NCBI GenBank assembly: GCA_050084985.1 | Contig: JBITNC010000001.1 | Span: 78,120,001 to 78,184,000, forward strand | Origin: Nageia nagi | Taxonomy: Eukaryota > Pinophyta | Direction of reading: 5' to 3' | DNA length: 64,000 nucleotides | Shown: positions 20,295 through 32,943 of the stretch, in pieces | How positions within the stretch are numbered: the first letter of the stretch is position 1 | Layout of the letters: each line of letters begins with the position of its first letter | The notes under the pieces: generated by a model | Told to the model about the DNA's origin: nothing | Database searches by the model: none | What the model saw: only the letters and a program-made list of their open reading frames with translations | Made by a program: the position numbers and the translations under genes

Positions 20295-20992
20295 TATTAA
20301 AGAAGATGCTAAACCTATCAAACAAAAATTATATAAAATGCATCCCAAAAAAGCATTTATGGTGAAAGAAAAGTTACAAAAACTTTTAGAAGCCAAATTC
20401 ATCCATCCCATTAATTATTTTGACTAGATTTCTAACATGGTTCCAGTTAAAAAGTCTAATTGAAAGATTCAAATTTGTACAAAATGCAAGAATAAGCAAA
20501 TGGATTATGCATATAACTAAAATTGACTTACAATTCATAAGTCAAAAATTGATCAAAGGTTAAGTCATAGCTGCTTATATTATGGAAGCACCATTATTTA
20601 ATGATAAACCACTCATCATTGAACTACTAGATGAACATATTTTTCAATTACATGAGAGGGAAGTCCCTGTTAAGCCTAAGGAAGATTAAGATATGATGAT
20701 ATATTTTGATGGATCAAGGTGTGAAAAATATGGAGGTGTTGGTGTTGTTTTTGTTAAACCTCAAGGCATTCCTATACCTTATTCCTTTAAAATTAATTTT
20801 ACATGCACAAATAACAACATTGAGTATGAAGCTTTGATATTAGCCATAAAAAACCATGAAATTAAAACTAAAAATAGTTAAATTCATTGTTGATTCATTA
20901 TTGATCATAAATTAAGTTAAATAAATCTTTCAATGTGAAGCATCCCTACTACAAAAGTATAAAAAATTGGTAGATAATTTGCTACTATCATT
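20295..20992 (+). pseudogene. Copy B of the E0 duplication, resumed: RT deleted, RNase H ends
   Basis: After the M insertion the copy reads as 9138-9310 of copy A (KMHPKKAFMVKEKLQKLLEA, then FIHPI). At about 20470-20480 it jumps to sequence equal to about 10297 of copy A, so about 1 kb of RT and RNase H is deleted. It then continues into the second RNase H: YFDGSRCEKYGGVGVVFV and IPIPYSFKINFTC (20700-20810), NNNIEYEALILAIK. The first catalytic Asp of that domain is present in YFDGS. Fossil, with frameshifts after 20880. Confidence 0.82.
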
Positions 20993-21059
20993 TGAAAAAT
21001 ATGATATAAAAGTAGCACCAAGGTAAACTAATATATTAATTGATGTTATGGCTTCAATA

Positions 21060-22420
21060 AGATATTTGATACTCAAAAACCCCCATCAATTAACCATTCA
21101 CATCAAGATAGTCCAAATTACTCAATCCTCATTCAAAAGGGATGGAATAGAACATATGATTCTTGATATTACAATGGAAGACACAAATTTATGACATAAA
21201 CAATTAGTGAAATTCCTAAGAGATGGAATCATGCCCATTAATCTAAAAAAATAATCCAGGAAAGCATTTAAATTAAAAGCCTCTCATTTTTGTATGCTAA
21301 GGGATGTACTATATCGTAGAGGTTTCAATGGAATATTGCTTAGATGCTTGGAGTATGTAGATTCACAAATTGCAATCTCATGTGTATATGATGGAATATA
21401 CAAAGGACATTTTAGTGGTCCCATAATAATGAAAATACTAATGTGTATGGGATATTATTGGCCCATAATGGAAAGTGATTATATGAAATATGTTAAAAAA
21501 TTTGTTAAATACCAACAACATTCCAATTTATTTAATCAATCATCACAAGCATTGCAACCATGCAATCATAATGACCATTTTCAATATGGGCATTAGATCT
21601 GTTAGTTGAAATATGCCCTATTTTTTTAGGAGGTAAAAAATTTATAATAATATCTATAGAATACTTTATGAAATAGGTTGAAGTTATTCCTATGATATTG
21701 ATGAAAGGACACAAGATAGTAGGATTCATAGAATGTCATATTATTTTTCATTTTAGGATTCCTTCTTAGATCATCATTGAAAATAGGAAGAATTTAAAAA
21801 TAAATAAGTATTAGCTTATGCTAAGAATATCATATTTGAATTAGTTTTTCAATGCTATATTATCTCCAAGGGAATGGACAAACTGAGGCTACAATTAAAA
21901 CTATTCATACTACCCTACTTAAAATAGTTGATAATTCTCATAGGGATTGGCAAACAAGAATTCCACATGCTTTATGGGCTTATTGTACTAGCATTTGAAC
22001 TCCTACTAGGGAAATATCATTTTCTTTAATCTATGGGGAAAAAGTAGTATTACCACTTGAAATAGAAATCCCATCTTTGCGAATTATTTTACAAGATTAT
22101 ATCATAGATAAGGTAGCTCATCAAATGAGATTAGATCAATTATTTCTCCTAGATCAAAGAAGAGTTAATGCATTAGAACACATGTGTACCTATCAAAGTC
22201 ACATTAAATGAGATTTTGATAAAAAACTTAAAATCACAAATTTAATATAGGAGACCTATTATTAAAGGAAAACCAACAAATCTCATGAATGGAGAGGTAA
22301 CTTTGAGACAAATTTGCTCCTAACTAGTTAGGACCTTACATGGTTAAGAGAAATTTTTATCAAGAGCATATCATTTAGGTGAACCAATAAATATCATGCA
22401 TCTTCATCCCTTTTATAGTT
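21060..22420 (+). pseudogene. Integrase of E0
   Basis: Would insert element DNA into the host. The N-terminal zinc region is at about 21290-21530: DVLYRRGFNGILLRCL, then GHFSG and GYYWP, but the His and Cys ligands are mostly lost (KKFVKYQQH where two Cys are expected). The catalytic core begins WALDLLVE (first Asp near 21596). The second Asp motif, normally SDNG, reads IENR near 21780, and the third acidic residue is kept (QTEAT, Glu at about 21885). Then PHALWAY-like and PSLRI segments. The C-terminal end has DLLLKE and LGPYMVK (22250-22340). Several stops and frameshifts; dead. Confidence 0.85.
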
Positions 22421-22599
22421 ATAATTAATTTTATCTTATTTATGTATATATTGTAAATATTTATATGAAAAAGAATAAAAGTCTTACAATGAACTAATAA
22501 AAATAAATGGATTTAATAGATGGTGATTAAGAGAATCAAGAGTGTTCATGTGCCACTAGAAAAAAAAGGAAAGGCAAGGACCTTGGTTTGAAAATTCTA

Positions 22600-23990
22600 G
22601 ATATTTTGGAGATAGAGCCATATCTAGACTTACTAAGTTCATTTTTCTAGGAGCACAAAATGTTCTTCGATTACCCATTGACATACAAGGGGATCTAGCC
22701 TTACACCACTGTTTAGGTATATTTATTGTTATTAAATATATGTTAAAGGAGAAAATATTGAAAATTACTTAGATAGAGCCATGCATTTCCAAGGCTTTCA
22801 TCATTATTATGAGAAAGTACATAAAATAAATTTACTATAATTGTATTGGCCTACTGTAGCACCTAAACTTATTCTTGATTGTACTTTTAATGATTGGATT
22901 CTAGATGTTCTATCCCAAGATTTGTAAATATTACATCCAATAATGACCTGGATGAATCAACTTGTGGGAGATATGTGTCATAAAAAGTTAATATACAATT
23001 TTTCTTCTTCATTTGTACCCATACCTAGAAAATTGAAAAGAGCTAAAAGAAATATCAATAAATGATTTCCATAGATAAATTTAAGATTCATGTCCACCTC
23101 ATCTTCTAACTATTATGAAAAAATAGTGATGACCAAAATGTTAGAAATTCCTAAACAAAAACATGTATAATTTGATTGTATTGATAAAATTTCATGGATA
23201 GATATAAATGAAATGTTTTATATGCAATTACTTCGAAAAATCTCTCATGTACTTATGGCATATTTTCTTTACTTGCCTAAAGAAGTGTAATTAGAAATAG
23301 CCATGAGATTCTTTGAAAATCATCCATCAAATGCATGGGAAGTACAAATAAATTATTTAAAGTTTGCAATCAAAATAAAAGCATATAAATGTGGATGGAA
23401 CTAGAATCTAAAATGAGTTTATTATAATGGTTCCATATACATTGGCCTTATGATAAACCCAAAATTGTGATAGATTATGTTGAAGACATTCATATCAAAT
23501 TTATGAGGTACCCCCTTATTTTGAATTCAATTATTTTTTATCAAGTATTTTCATACTTTACACCATAATTTCCAAAAGATGATATTGTATATGATTATAG
23601 TTCATTGTTTAGTAATAGTTATTATATGAACAATCCCTTGAATGAGAACATATGATTTGAATTAATCAATTAACATCTAGATGAATGAAAACAAATCAAA
23701 TATATTGGAAAAATACACTATTCCAACATCCTCGATAATAAAAAAAAAATTATTTCTATAAGGAGCCTTATTCCATACTTTCTATTATGGACTTCTTTAT
23801 TACTTCTGATTTCACAACCTCCTATTGCACTACATCCTACACACATATATTTATTTTTAACACTTCTTAAGCTACATAATGAAGCTTCAAATTCACTTAT
23901 AAAACTGAAGAGAGTCAATAGGAGGTTTAAACCAAAACCTAAACCACAAATCCTACAACTGATTTCATATCCTATTCATTCCTAATCATC
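22600..23990 (+). pseudogene. Unrecognised fossil reading frame downstream of integrase
   Basis: After about 22580 one plus-strand frame can be followed for some 460 codons with one frameshift (near 22765) and roughly ten stops, nearly all TAA, TAG or TGA that differ from CAA, CAG, CGA or TGG by a single transition. Legible pieces include FLGAQNVLRLPIDIQGDLAL, WILDVLSQDL, ISWIDINEMFYMQLLRKI and FFENHPSNAWEVQINYLKF. I recognise no family. It stands directly after the integrase C-terminus in the same strand, the place where Tat-type elements may carry an extra ORF. It may instead belong to another element. Such a readable frame in AT-rich DNA is unlikely by chance. Confidence 0.5.
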
Positions 23991-24351
23991 TATTCTAGGA
24001 TAGTGTCCTATCCACCTTCTATTATAACCTCCTTACTATTACTTCTTGGATCATGGATGTTGGGTTATTTGTAAGAAAGTTATTTATAATCATCATTCAT
24101 AGGTTGTAAATCATCTTCCATTGTAAAAAACTATAGTAAAGTATTATAAACATAAAATAATATAAAAATAATAAAAACATTGAAAATTTTAAAAATAAAA
24201 TTTATGTCATATATATACGTGTATTTTGTATATATATTGCTTGATCTTTGTATGCCTATTAATTATTTTCTGCAAATAAAAGTTTTATATATGTTGTGTC
24301 TTTAGAAAATCTTATGCAATTTCTAAAATTTGCATATAATGTTGCAAGTGT

Positions 24352-24896
24352 TTGATTGTATTCCAAAATACAAGCATCATGAGACATATTCATTTTATTT
24401 CTAAACCCACCAATCAAGAGGTGTTCTATCTATATTATATTCCACCTACTCCTTGGGAATTATCTTCCCTTTACATCTCATGTTCACCATGTGCATTCCT
24501 AAGTGACCATGTAGAAAGTCATGTTCAGTCATTAGATATAGATATAGATCACTTTTCCAAGTTACTTGATGGTGTTCAACATAAGATCTTATCTATGATA
24601 GCATTATCAAATCCGTTGGATATATATGATCATGCTTACAACATTCTAAAAGATTCATTATAGGTGGACCTCTATCTTAATCATAAACCATGATGGGGAA
24701 CTTGCATGATTCATAACATACCTGATGAATATTTTCTCCAAAATATCATTTTCCTACTTTCTAGACCAAATTTCATATGGAGTATCATTATTAATGCTCA
24801 TGTTAATCCATTTGTTTATAGACTCATTAAATTATATGGCCACCATCCTTACATCCTCAAGAGTCTTTTGATGAGCTCACCATGGTCCATATAATA
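24352..24896 (+). pseudogene. Second unrecognised fossil frame
   Basis: A plus-strand frame readable for about 180 codons with two stops (TAG at 24661, TGA at 24692). Pieces: YYIPPTPWELSSLYISCS, HVESHVQSLDIDIDHFSKLL, NIPDEYFLQNIIFLLSRPNF. No family recognised; could be the continuation of the frame at 22600-23990 after degraded spacer DNA, or unrelated. Confidence 0.35.
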
Positions 24897-27060
24897 GTTG
24901 TAAATGTTTTTTTTATTAGGACTTCATGTTTTTTATGTCTATCACTCATCATGCCACACATTAGACTATTGACCATACTATTCATACTCATTTTTATTTT
25001 CACCCCATATCCCATAATGATTTATTACAAACCCTCACTCAACTTAGAATCCATCATGTACAAGTATAAGACGAATAAAAAAAAATTAAAAAAAAATTAA
25101 AACATATATTTATTTATTACATATATACACTTAGAAAATTATTTCTAAAGTGTCTTGGCTATTAGGTCTATTTCCATATGTGTTTACATCATACTGATGT
25201 GTTTACTTTGTCCATTTTTCCCATCATTATGAAGCTATTAAATGTGAAGCATGATGATCATAGTAACCTACCAAGATAGATATATATGTGCCCTACATAT
25301 CCATCCACATATAATTCATATATATAAATGTACATATAAATAAAGATTTAGTTTATAGGTATAATATTCATACCCTATTTCATTAAAATATTTTTTACAA
25401 GGTTTCTGAAACTTTGTATGATAAATAAACATGACCTTGATACATTATCAAGATATTATGAACTCATACACTTTTACACATTCTAAATATTGAAATAATA
25501 AAAACTTTAATATTCCTTTACCATAATTTCAAGTGATTATTCATCCTATTATTTTGCTTCATCTCAAACCTAAGATATAGGATAGAAAGAAAAAGATAGG
25601 AATAAAAGATGAACATAAAAAAAAAAAAAAAAAAAAAATAAAATAGGAAAGAACAAAAAATATAAGTAGAATTCTTGGGTGATCCTCTATCAAAGCTATG
25701 TATGCCCGACTAGAAATAGAGTAAGGCTATAAAGGGATATAGGGGTTAATTTCATTGGGGCTATGAACTCTTGTATGGTAGTGAGGTATACTTTACAAAG
25801 AGGCAAAATGTCCAACTTTTGAGATAGACCTTTGGATGTTTCACATAGATGAATCAACTTACATTATTTAGGCTCTTGAAATATTAAACTAGTGAGTGTT
25901 AAGAGAAGGAAATGAATACCATTGCACACACACAAGTTCATAATAAACTTAAATGTGTCATAACTTTGTTTTATATCATCCTTAGTAGAAGAAATTAAAA
26001 CTAAAGATCATTTGATGAAGTTATTGTGAATATATTACTTATTACACTTATTTATTATATTATAAATTCATGTCATTCCATAACATGTATATCTCATTAT
26101 TATTATAACCTTGGTAGGTTAACTAAATTTTCATGTTTAACATCTAAATAGTTATATCATCCATTCATATTCACTTATCCATATTTATACATCCATAACA
26201 TTAAGCATTCATACATCTATCCATGTGTGTTCATACCAGTCATACCATCTTACATACATACATAATCTCATATGTATAAATAGCCAAGAAAAATGGAAAA
26301 TTATGATATTTGATTTTGTACTACTATAAATAAAATATTATCCAAAACATAGTATATAAGGATAATGATATAAAATAAGTTAAATGATCACATTATATTA
26401 AATCCATTGATTCATAAAAATACCAAATATTATGTGATACAACGTAAACAAATCCATCATCATGATATCTAACATTAAAATTAAAATGTAACCTTAGAAT
26501 AATGAATCATAACATAACACATGATAATATCAAATAAAAATTAACCAAAATCATCATCATAAACACAAGTGACCAAAACTATCATCACATGTATATATCA
26601 AAAAATAATCATATAATATCCATTTCTTATCCATTAATAAACATCCATTTGATAAAATCCCTAATTATGATCACCATGATCTAAAAATTGAATATAATAT
26701 AACATCCATTGATGAATTATGATATTTTTTTGGCCCCTCTAATGCCTAGCATAACGATGGAAAGAGTACCCAATTTAACAATTTTGTTCATCCAAGAACC
26801 TCTAATTAAAGGAAACCTTTGCATGCCTTGGATTCAACCCTTTAAGGATAAGATAGATCAAGATTATTGCAATTCATGTCCTTTTACTAGGGATCAATAA
26901 CCAACTCCTCAAATTGATTACTCCTCTCATTTTTCCTTGAGAAACAAAAGGAGTTGTGGATCTAATTTCACTAACTTCTACTATTAGATATGAATATAAG
27001 TCCAAAACTACTAGTATCATAAGCTAATAATAAATAACATAACAAGAGTTCATAATAGTT
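24897..27060. other. AT-rich stretch without recognisable gene
   Basis: Contains a long A tract (25617-25639) and stretches rich in CAT/ATC. Short open frames (24882-25100, 26709-26900) have no motif. LTRs for the PMD fossil to the right (C1) would be expected somewhere here, but I could not match any pair. Confidence 0.45.
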
Positions 27061-27099
27061 AATCTATTGGGGCATCCTTGTACTCAATACCCTCACCAC

Positions 27100-29250
27100 C
27101 ACCTTAGCCACTAGTCTCACTTACATCTTGACCCCTTTGAGCTAGTATTTTGGGACTACCTACATTTGCTCTTATCTTACTACTCATATATTAGCTGATT
27201 ATCGATAATGATGAGAAGTAGTAGTCACACTCCTACAATGAGAAGCTACACCCTTAGCTTGACCTCTCTGCACACTAGAAGCACCATGTGCTCCACTAGC
27301 TATAGTTGTAGGAAGTGTATGGATATCTTAGGGAATATAGCCTAAAAGAGGAATAGGATAGTCAACACTAGGTATACAAGAAAGAAAATCTACCAATAAA
27401 GTACTAGTAACCCCATGGTAGTAATATTGATTCCTAAAAATATCTTGAATGAATGAGGAAGACCACCTCTCTACATTTGTTGATGTGCTAAATATCCTAT
27501 CCTACTACTACAAGGTCTAAACCATAGCTTGAGTTGTGTCTCTCTCCTATCTATAAAGGTCATGCTCAACCCTATACCTAATCCTATCCTTATTATAATT
27601 CCTATAATGCTCCAACTAATCACAAATAGACTCATTATCTCTATGATACTAGTCAAGTAATGATCAAAACTAAGTTAATAAAAACTTGATCTCTGAGATC
27701 TTATCTAATAGTGCATCAATGCTAAGAACCTATAGGATAGGCACTCTTACTCTACATCTCCCTATCCTATATCTATTTCTTAAGTCTCCTTAGCATGAGG
27801 GACATACTTCTCTCACCCTAAACATCCACCTCTAAAATGTCCCCCTCATGTCTCATATCAGTATCCTGACCCTTAACCATGCTAGGTCCAACCCTAATAT
27901 CCTCTACATGTTAATGTACTCATATACCATGATCCTCCTCATTTTCATCCTCCTTATCATCCTACCACCAAGAAACAAACACCTTGATGACACCCACATC
28001 ATCATCCATAACCTCCTCATTGATAGCCTCCTCTTGAGTAGGATCAAGCTCTACATAAACCAAATTTTGAAGGCCATTGGTAGGAATAATCCCCTCTCAT
28101 TGGTATCTCACAAGCTCTAGAGGGACATCCTTCATAAGGAAGAACTAGTACTTGACATGATCAAACTAAAAGAACTCCAAAAACTAATTCCATCAACCAT
28201 TACGAACCTTGGCCTATCTAATCCCTATCAGCTTGGCCTTAAGCTCATCCCATGCTAGCTATAAGTGGTAAGGTCTAAATCTAACATGGTTGAGAACTAA
28301 TTGAGTAAGCAGAGTATGATGATAATGAATGTCCCTATGAACACCATCTATTAGATGAATGTAAAAATCCTCCCTACACTTCATGATTCTAGTAAGATAC
28401 TCCATATGGTTGGCAAACTAGGAACAAGAACTCCAAGAGGAGGAGCCAGTGCAATATGATCATATGACCATGCTTGAAGAGTAATGGTCACTAATAATGA
28501 GCTATAAAATCCTAATAATAGAAAAATAACTCTCTATAACACTATTCTAATAAGGTAGGCACCCAAGCATACAATGTAACATGTTGAATCATATCTACAA
28601 CAATAGGTAATAGTGACCATACAAAATCTACTGCTATTAGTATTAGGTAAGGCATAACACTAAATCATGCCCATAAAAAAGGAGAACTTGATGCTTCTAT
28701 ATTGATCATTATACCAATATGGATAGTATTTGATGGCTTCCAAGCTGATCTCAAACATAATCATATCCACTCTATTAGCCCTATACAAATAAGAAATGGT
28801 TGGCAAAATGTCATTTTTGTCAACCATGTGTTGAATAGGTCAACCATAAATAGGTAATTGGTGCAAATGATGAATTTACTCCACTATTGTAGTCATATCC
28901 CCTATAGAGAGATGGAAGGTATAAGTGATGGAGTCCCACCTCTCAAGTAAAGTAGCTAAAAGAGGGTACTCCTAGTGGATATGACCCATATAAGGTCCAG
29001 TCCCAAAACCCACACTCAAAAAGAAAGTGTGGTCTACATTGGTGGGAAAAGGGCGTCCCTCCTATAGGATGATAGGATAATTTCCTTTAGGTTTGAACAC
29101 ATCTCAAATTTAAGAATCCAAGTAACTAAGCTAAGTTAAAAAAATTCAAGGCTAAATGTCGACAATTGGATGACCAAGTTATAGAATCATTGGTGTCCTC
29201 TAGTTGAATGTTAATGACCTTGAATCCCTTTGGCTCTAGCTAGTGATCAT
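27100..29250 (-). pseudogene. PMD plus coiled-coil gene fossil C1
   Basis: Minus strand, start ATG at about 29250. The plant mobile domain (PMD) opens with LLERWDSITYTFHLSIGDM (about 28895-28955), the common 'W....tFh...gE.t.tLeD' entry of PMD proteins. Further PMD-like segments follow to about 28100. An acidic linker (DPTQEEAINEEVMDDD, about 28000-28050) and a helical, charged region (LMLRRLKKQIQDREM near 27790; EHYRNYNKDRIRY near 27590) come next. Many stops. Unlike the three plus-strand copies, I see an apparently continuous frame from linker into coiled coil, i.e. no intron. PMD proteins are known in plants both as host silencing factors and as transposon passengers; this one is in transposon-type DNA. 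Confidence 0.6.
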
Positions 29251-29259
29251 GGCAAAAAA

Positions 29260-30533
29260 TTAACAAAATCCCCCAAAACACTAAAAATTAAGCAAAACTC
29301 AAAATTTAAACAGTTAAAAAATCCCTAAACATAAAAATAATAATTCCTATGATTTTAATTTTTTAAAATAATACCTAAAAAATATGTAAATAAGAAAAAA
29401 ATATAAAATAAGGGGTTTTATAAACCTACCTCCTCTTTAATTAGTCTCATCCAAATAGCTGATCTCCTCCATGATGGCATCTTGGCCCATAAAATGTGAA
29501 AAGGTATCTAGTAAACTGGTCAACCATAAAAAGAGCAAAAATTAACAAGGGATTTGGAAAAAGCATACAAGACAAATAAGAAAATTACAAGTCACTTTTT
29601 CTTTTATATTTTAACCATGATCAAGAACATCAATGATTTTAAGTCATATGTCAACAATTTCCAGGGACACTAGCAACTAGAACTAGTCATCAATGATGCA
29701 TAATACCATGAAAATAATAAAAAAATTAAAAAATGGATGAATGATGAATAAAATATTTAAGTCCTATTTTTGGTTCATACTTGAGACAAAAATAACCAAC
29801 TAAGAATAAAAAATATACAAATACCTAAACTTTCCTTCTAGTTTAAGTTAAGCTTAGGTCTATAATAAAAAATATTCAAACCTTTCTTCTAGAATAAGAA
29901 TTTGTATGAAAAATGTGTACTTAGGGTCCCTTGTGAGGTGTTATCAATTAAAACTATTATTAATGCCTCATACTACAAAAAATGATAATATGCACATACA
30001 AAAATACCCTAAAAACTAAAAACTATGTCAAAGACAAAAAGAACAAGCTTTTTACTTGTTGACTTGAACAAAGTCAAGTGTTTTGAAAAAATAAAAACCC
30101 ATGAGTAACTCTAAATTTTAAAAATGACCCTTCTTTTGACAAAAAAGAGAAGGATGGGTTTGAATATGACTAAAAACATTGAATGAACTTTTGTGTAAGA
30201 TCATCATGTATTCTAACTATTGGGACAAAAAGTAGAATGATAAAAATATTGTATTCATAGGGAACTTCTTTATCACATGCTAGCTCTGGCATACATTTGA
30301 TGGCATAGAGAATCATCATGTACCTACCATAAAAAACACATAGTATAGTGATACCAATAAGTTTTGCTATGATAATACAACCACACTACTTTCAAAATAC
30401 ATCAAATGAAAAAGATCAAAAAATGAATTTAATCATAGTTCAATCAATAGAATTTAGCTTATTCATAGGGAATACGTCAATCTAGAACATTTACTAAAGT
30501 TAAAAATACAAGGTAAAAACTTGAACTCATCCC
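29260..30533. other. AT-rich stretch without recognisable gene
   Basis: No coding motif. Includes a hairpin-like word CCCTTCTTTTGAC...AAGGAT near 30122 that recurs at about 38300. Confidence 0.4.
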
Positions 30534-31299
30534 TATTTATAAATATTTTGAGAATGCAAATAAATAAATAATTACAAAAACCAAGATACTTGTTTTGAGT
30601 TACGGATAGCAATTTAGACCATACAAAAAACTAAATGAAGAAGATGGTCACTCTAGAATTAAGATGATAATACTAATCAAAAATTGTGATTTGTATACTT
30701 ACCTTACAAAGCATACCTAACACCAAAGAACAATGATATATTTGATGTGTGAATGGTAGAAGAATCTTGCTTCAGAACCTATGACCTGAAATATCATAAA
30801 AAGAGGATCATTGGCAGTCTATATGTTGTATAGGAGGAGTGTCAATGGTCTTTATCAGGGTGTCCTTTGCTTTCAAACCAAGTTAATTATTCTCACATAG
30901 ATGTTTCAAACAGTGCATAGATTGCTAGTGTCAGAATAACTCATGTAAGGAAGTACACAAACCACAACCTTGAATGGTAGCATCAAGAGACACCTAAAGG
31001 ATGGCCACCACCAAGACTAGATATGGGATCATGTATATCTTTTATGTGGACTTACTATTAGATCCCTATTTATATAGATAATAATATGACCTACTCCTTA
31101 GGTTGATGTGTACCTACATAAATAGGGTTAGCCCATAATACATAACTTTATTCAAGATAACCATAAATTAAAAATAAACATTGACATTATAACCATATTC
31201 AAGATAAGTATTGATATCATTGCACTAAATATTCTAGGTTTGTATTAGTGCAAGTAAATGTATTTATTTAAATGCATAAATAAATTTTATGCGATAACA
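30534..31299 (-). repeat. 3' LTR of E1
   Basis: Aligns with 37413-38208. Starts TATTTATAAATATTTTGAG (partner TGTTTACAAATATTTTGAG) and ends GCGATAACA; the partner has about 30 extra bases in the middle. Confidence 0.82.
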
Positions 31300-31537
31300 G
31301 ATGCCCCACTTTGGATGAGAAATTGATATCATTAGGTGCATTGACATTTTTCATTCAAAGTACAAATCAAGATGTCATAGCAATGAAATATTAACAAGCA
31401 TTGATAAGCATAATACCAACACTAACTAATATAAATTTAAACAAAGATTGTAATATAGAAAAACCTATAAAATCTAGATATGGGTTGAGAAAACTCTTGC
31501 TATGATGTTTTTCAATCTACCCCTTGTCATGATACTA

Positions 31538-31660
31538 ACCACACATGACAACACATGACCACACATGATAACACATGACCACACATGACCACACATGATC
31601 ACACATGACAACACATGACCACATATGACCACACATGACAACACATGAACACACATGACC
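31538..31660. repeat. 10-bp tandem repeat, 12 units
   Basis: Twelve consecutive 10-base units of the form ACMACACATG with almost no change of register. Located in the 3' untranslated part of E1, a region known in Tat-type elements for tandem repeats. Confidence 0.9.
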
Positions 31661-31739
31661 ATACCAAGACCTTGTTGACAAGACAACATATGACATATAA
31701 CAACCTTAACAAACAAAGCAGATAGCATATTGTAGAATG

Positions 31740-31950
31740 GGAGCTTAACTCCACACCAAGAGGCATGATAATATGAGATCTAAAACTCTACACTAAGAGG
31801 CATGATATGATGAGAGTTGAAACTCTACACCAAGAGGCATGATATGATGAGAGTTGAAACTCTGCACTAAGAGGAATGACATGATGAGAGCTAAAAATCT
31901 ATGAAAAGAGGGATGATAACATGATGAGATATGCCAAGGGGCATAATAAT
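31740..31950. repeat. 37-bp tandem repeat, 5 or more units
   Basis: The word AGG(C/A)ATGA recurs at 31761, 31798, 31835 and 31872, and a related word at 31909, spacing exactly 37. Units read about GAGAGTTGAAACTCTACACC then AAGAGGCATGATATGAT. Degraded units continue to about 32030. A related unit is found past the PMD gene at 34850-34905. Confidence 0.82.
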
Positions 31951-32334
31951 ATGTGATAACACCTAAAATTTCATGATGAAGAACCATGATGTCTAAGTGG
32001 GAGCTAAAACTATATGCCAAGAGGCATATAACAAAATATGATCTAAGATATAGCCATATAGGTAACTCTTCATCATTTCCAACAAATTATGATATTCAAT
32101 TTGATAAAACAAGGAATGTAGATGGTCTATTTTGATATAAGCACACCATTAATGGTCCTTAATTCTTGATAGAAGAAGGCCATGAGTGGTCCTTTTCTTA
32201 AGGAATTTTTGAAAACTATAAAACCTGAACAATGGCATATTTCTAACTAATTTTGATTGATTACTTTGTTTATCTGCTTGTAATCTATAGGTACACAAAT
32301 CAAGACTATCTAGGAATATATGCTCTTGCAATCT

Positions 32335-32343
32335 TATAAAAAG
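32335..32343 (+). promoter_or_regulatory. Possible TATA box of the antisense PMD gene
   Basis: TATAAAAAG on the plus strand, about 600 bases before the PMD start codon. Would drive transcription opposite to the element's own RNA. Single-motif evidence in AT-rich DNA. Confidence 0.3.
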
Positions 32344-32943
32344 GGCTTAACCTCCTTTCATTATCACTTGCTTGCATTTTTAGAGTGGAGAGTGTTTAGG
32401 AGTTTTGAGAACCTATTTAGTGGGTGCTTGTTCCTGACCTTACTACTATCAACCTATGATTGGTTTTACTTCTTTTTCATAGCTTCCTATCATGGGAGGG
32501 ACATAGAGCTACTTTAGTGATGAACTCTCCTACTGGTCATCAAGTAAATAATCTTTACCAATCTTTTCTTTAGTGTATTCTTGCTTTTTCCTATGTTTTG
32601 ATAGCTTTTCTATAAATCTAACATTCTATCCCTAGGGTTTTACCCATTAGAATACCTATGATTTTATTTTTGAATTTTAGTGCTATTTTTCATTTTTCTA
32701 TCTCTATGATAAGGTTTGTATTTTTCTTATGACCTTGTACATGAAATTTTATCATAATGCCATATAGGAAGAGGGCTATTGGTGGTTCCTTCTACCCTAG
32801 TTTGGACCATGGTTGATCCTCTTTTATTGTAGTTTGGACCATTGGTGATCCTTTTTTATTTGTCTACAAAACTCAAAAAATGCATTAATAACTAAAACTA
32901 ATCTTACTTTTTACATGCTTTTTGCCAAGATCATAGCTATTAC

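Noticed and set aside
25617-25639. A tract as poly(A) tail of a retrogene or LINE
   Set aside because: No coding fossil or target duplication next to it; long A runs are common in this AT-rich DNA.
31538-31660. CRISPR-like regular repeat
   Set aside because: Units are 10 bases with no spacers and the context is plant retro-element DNA; it is a simple tandem array.
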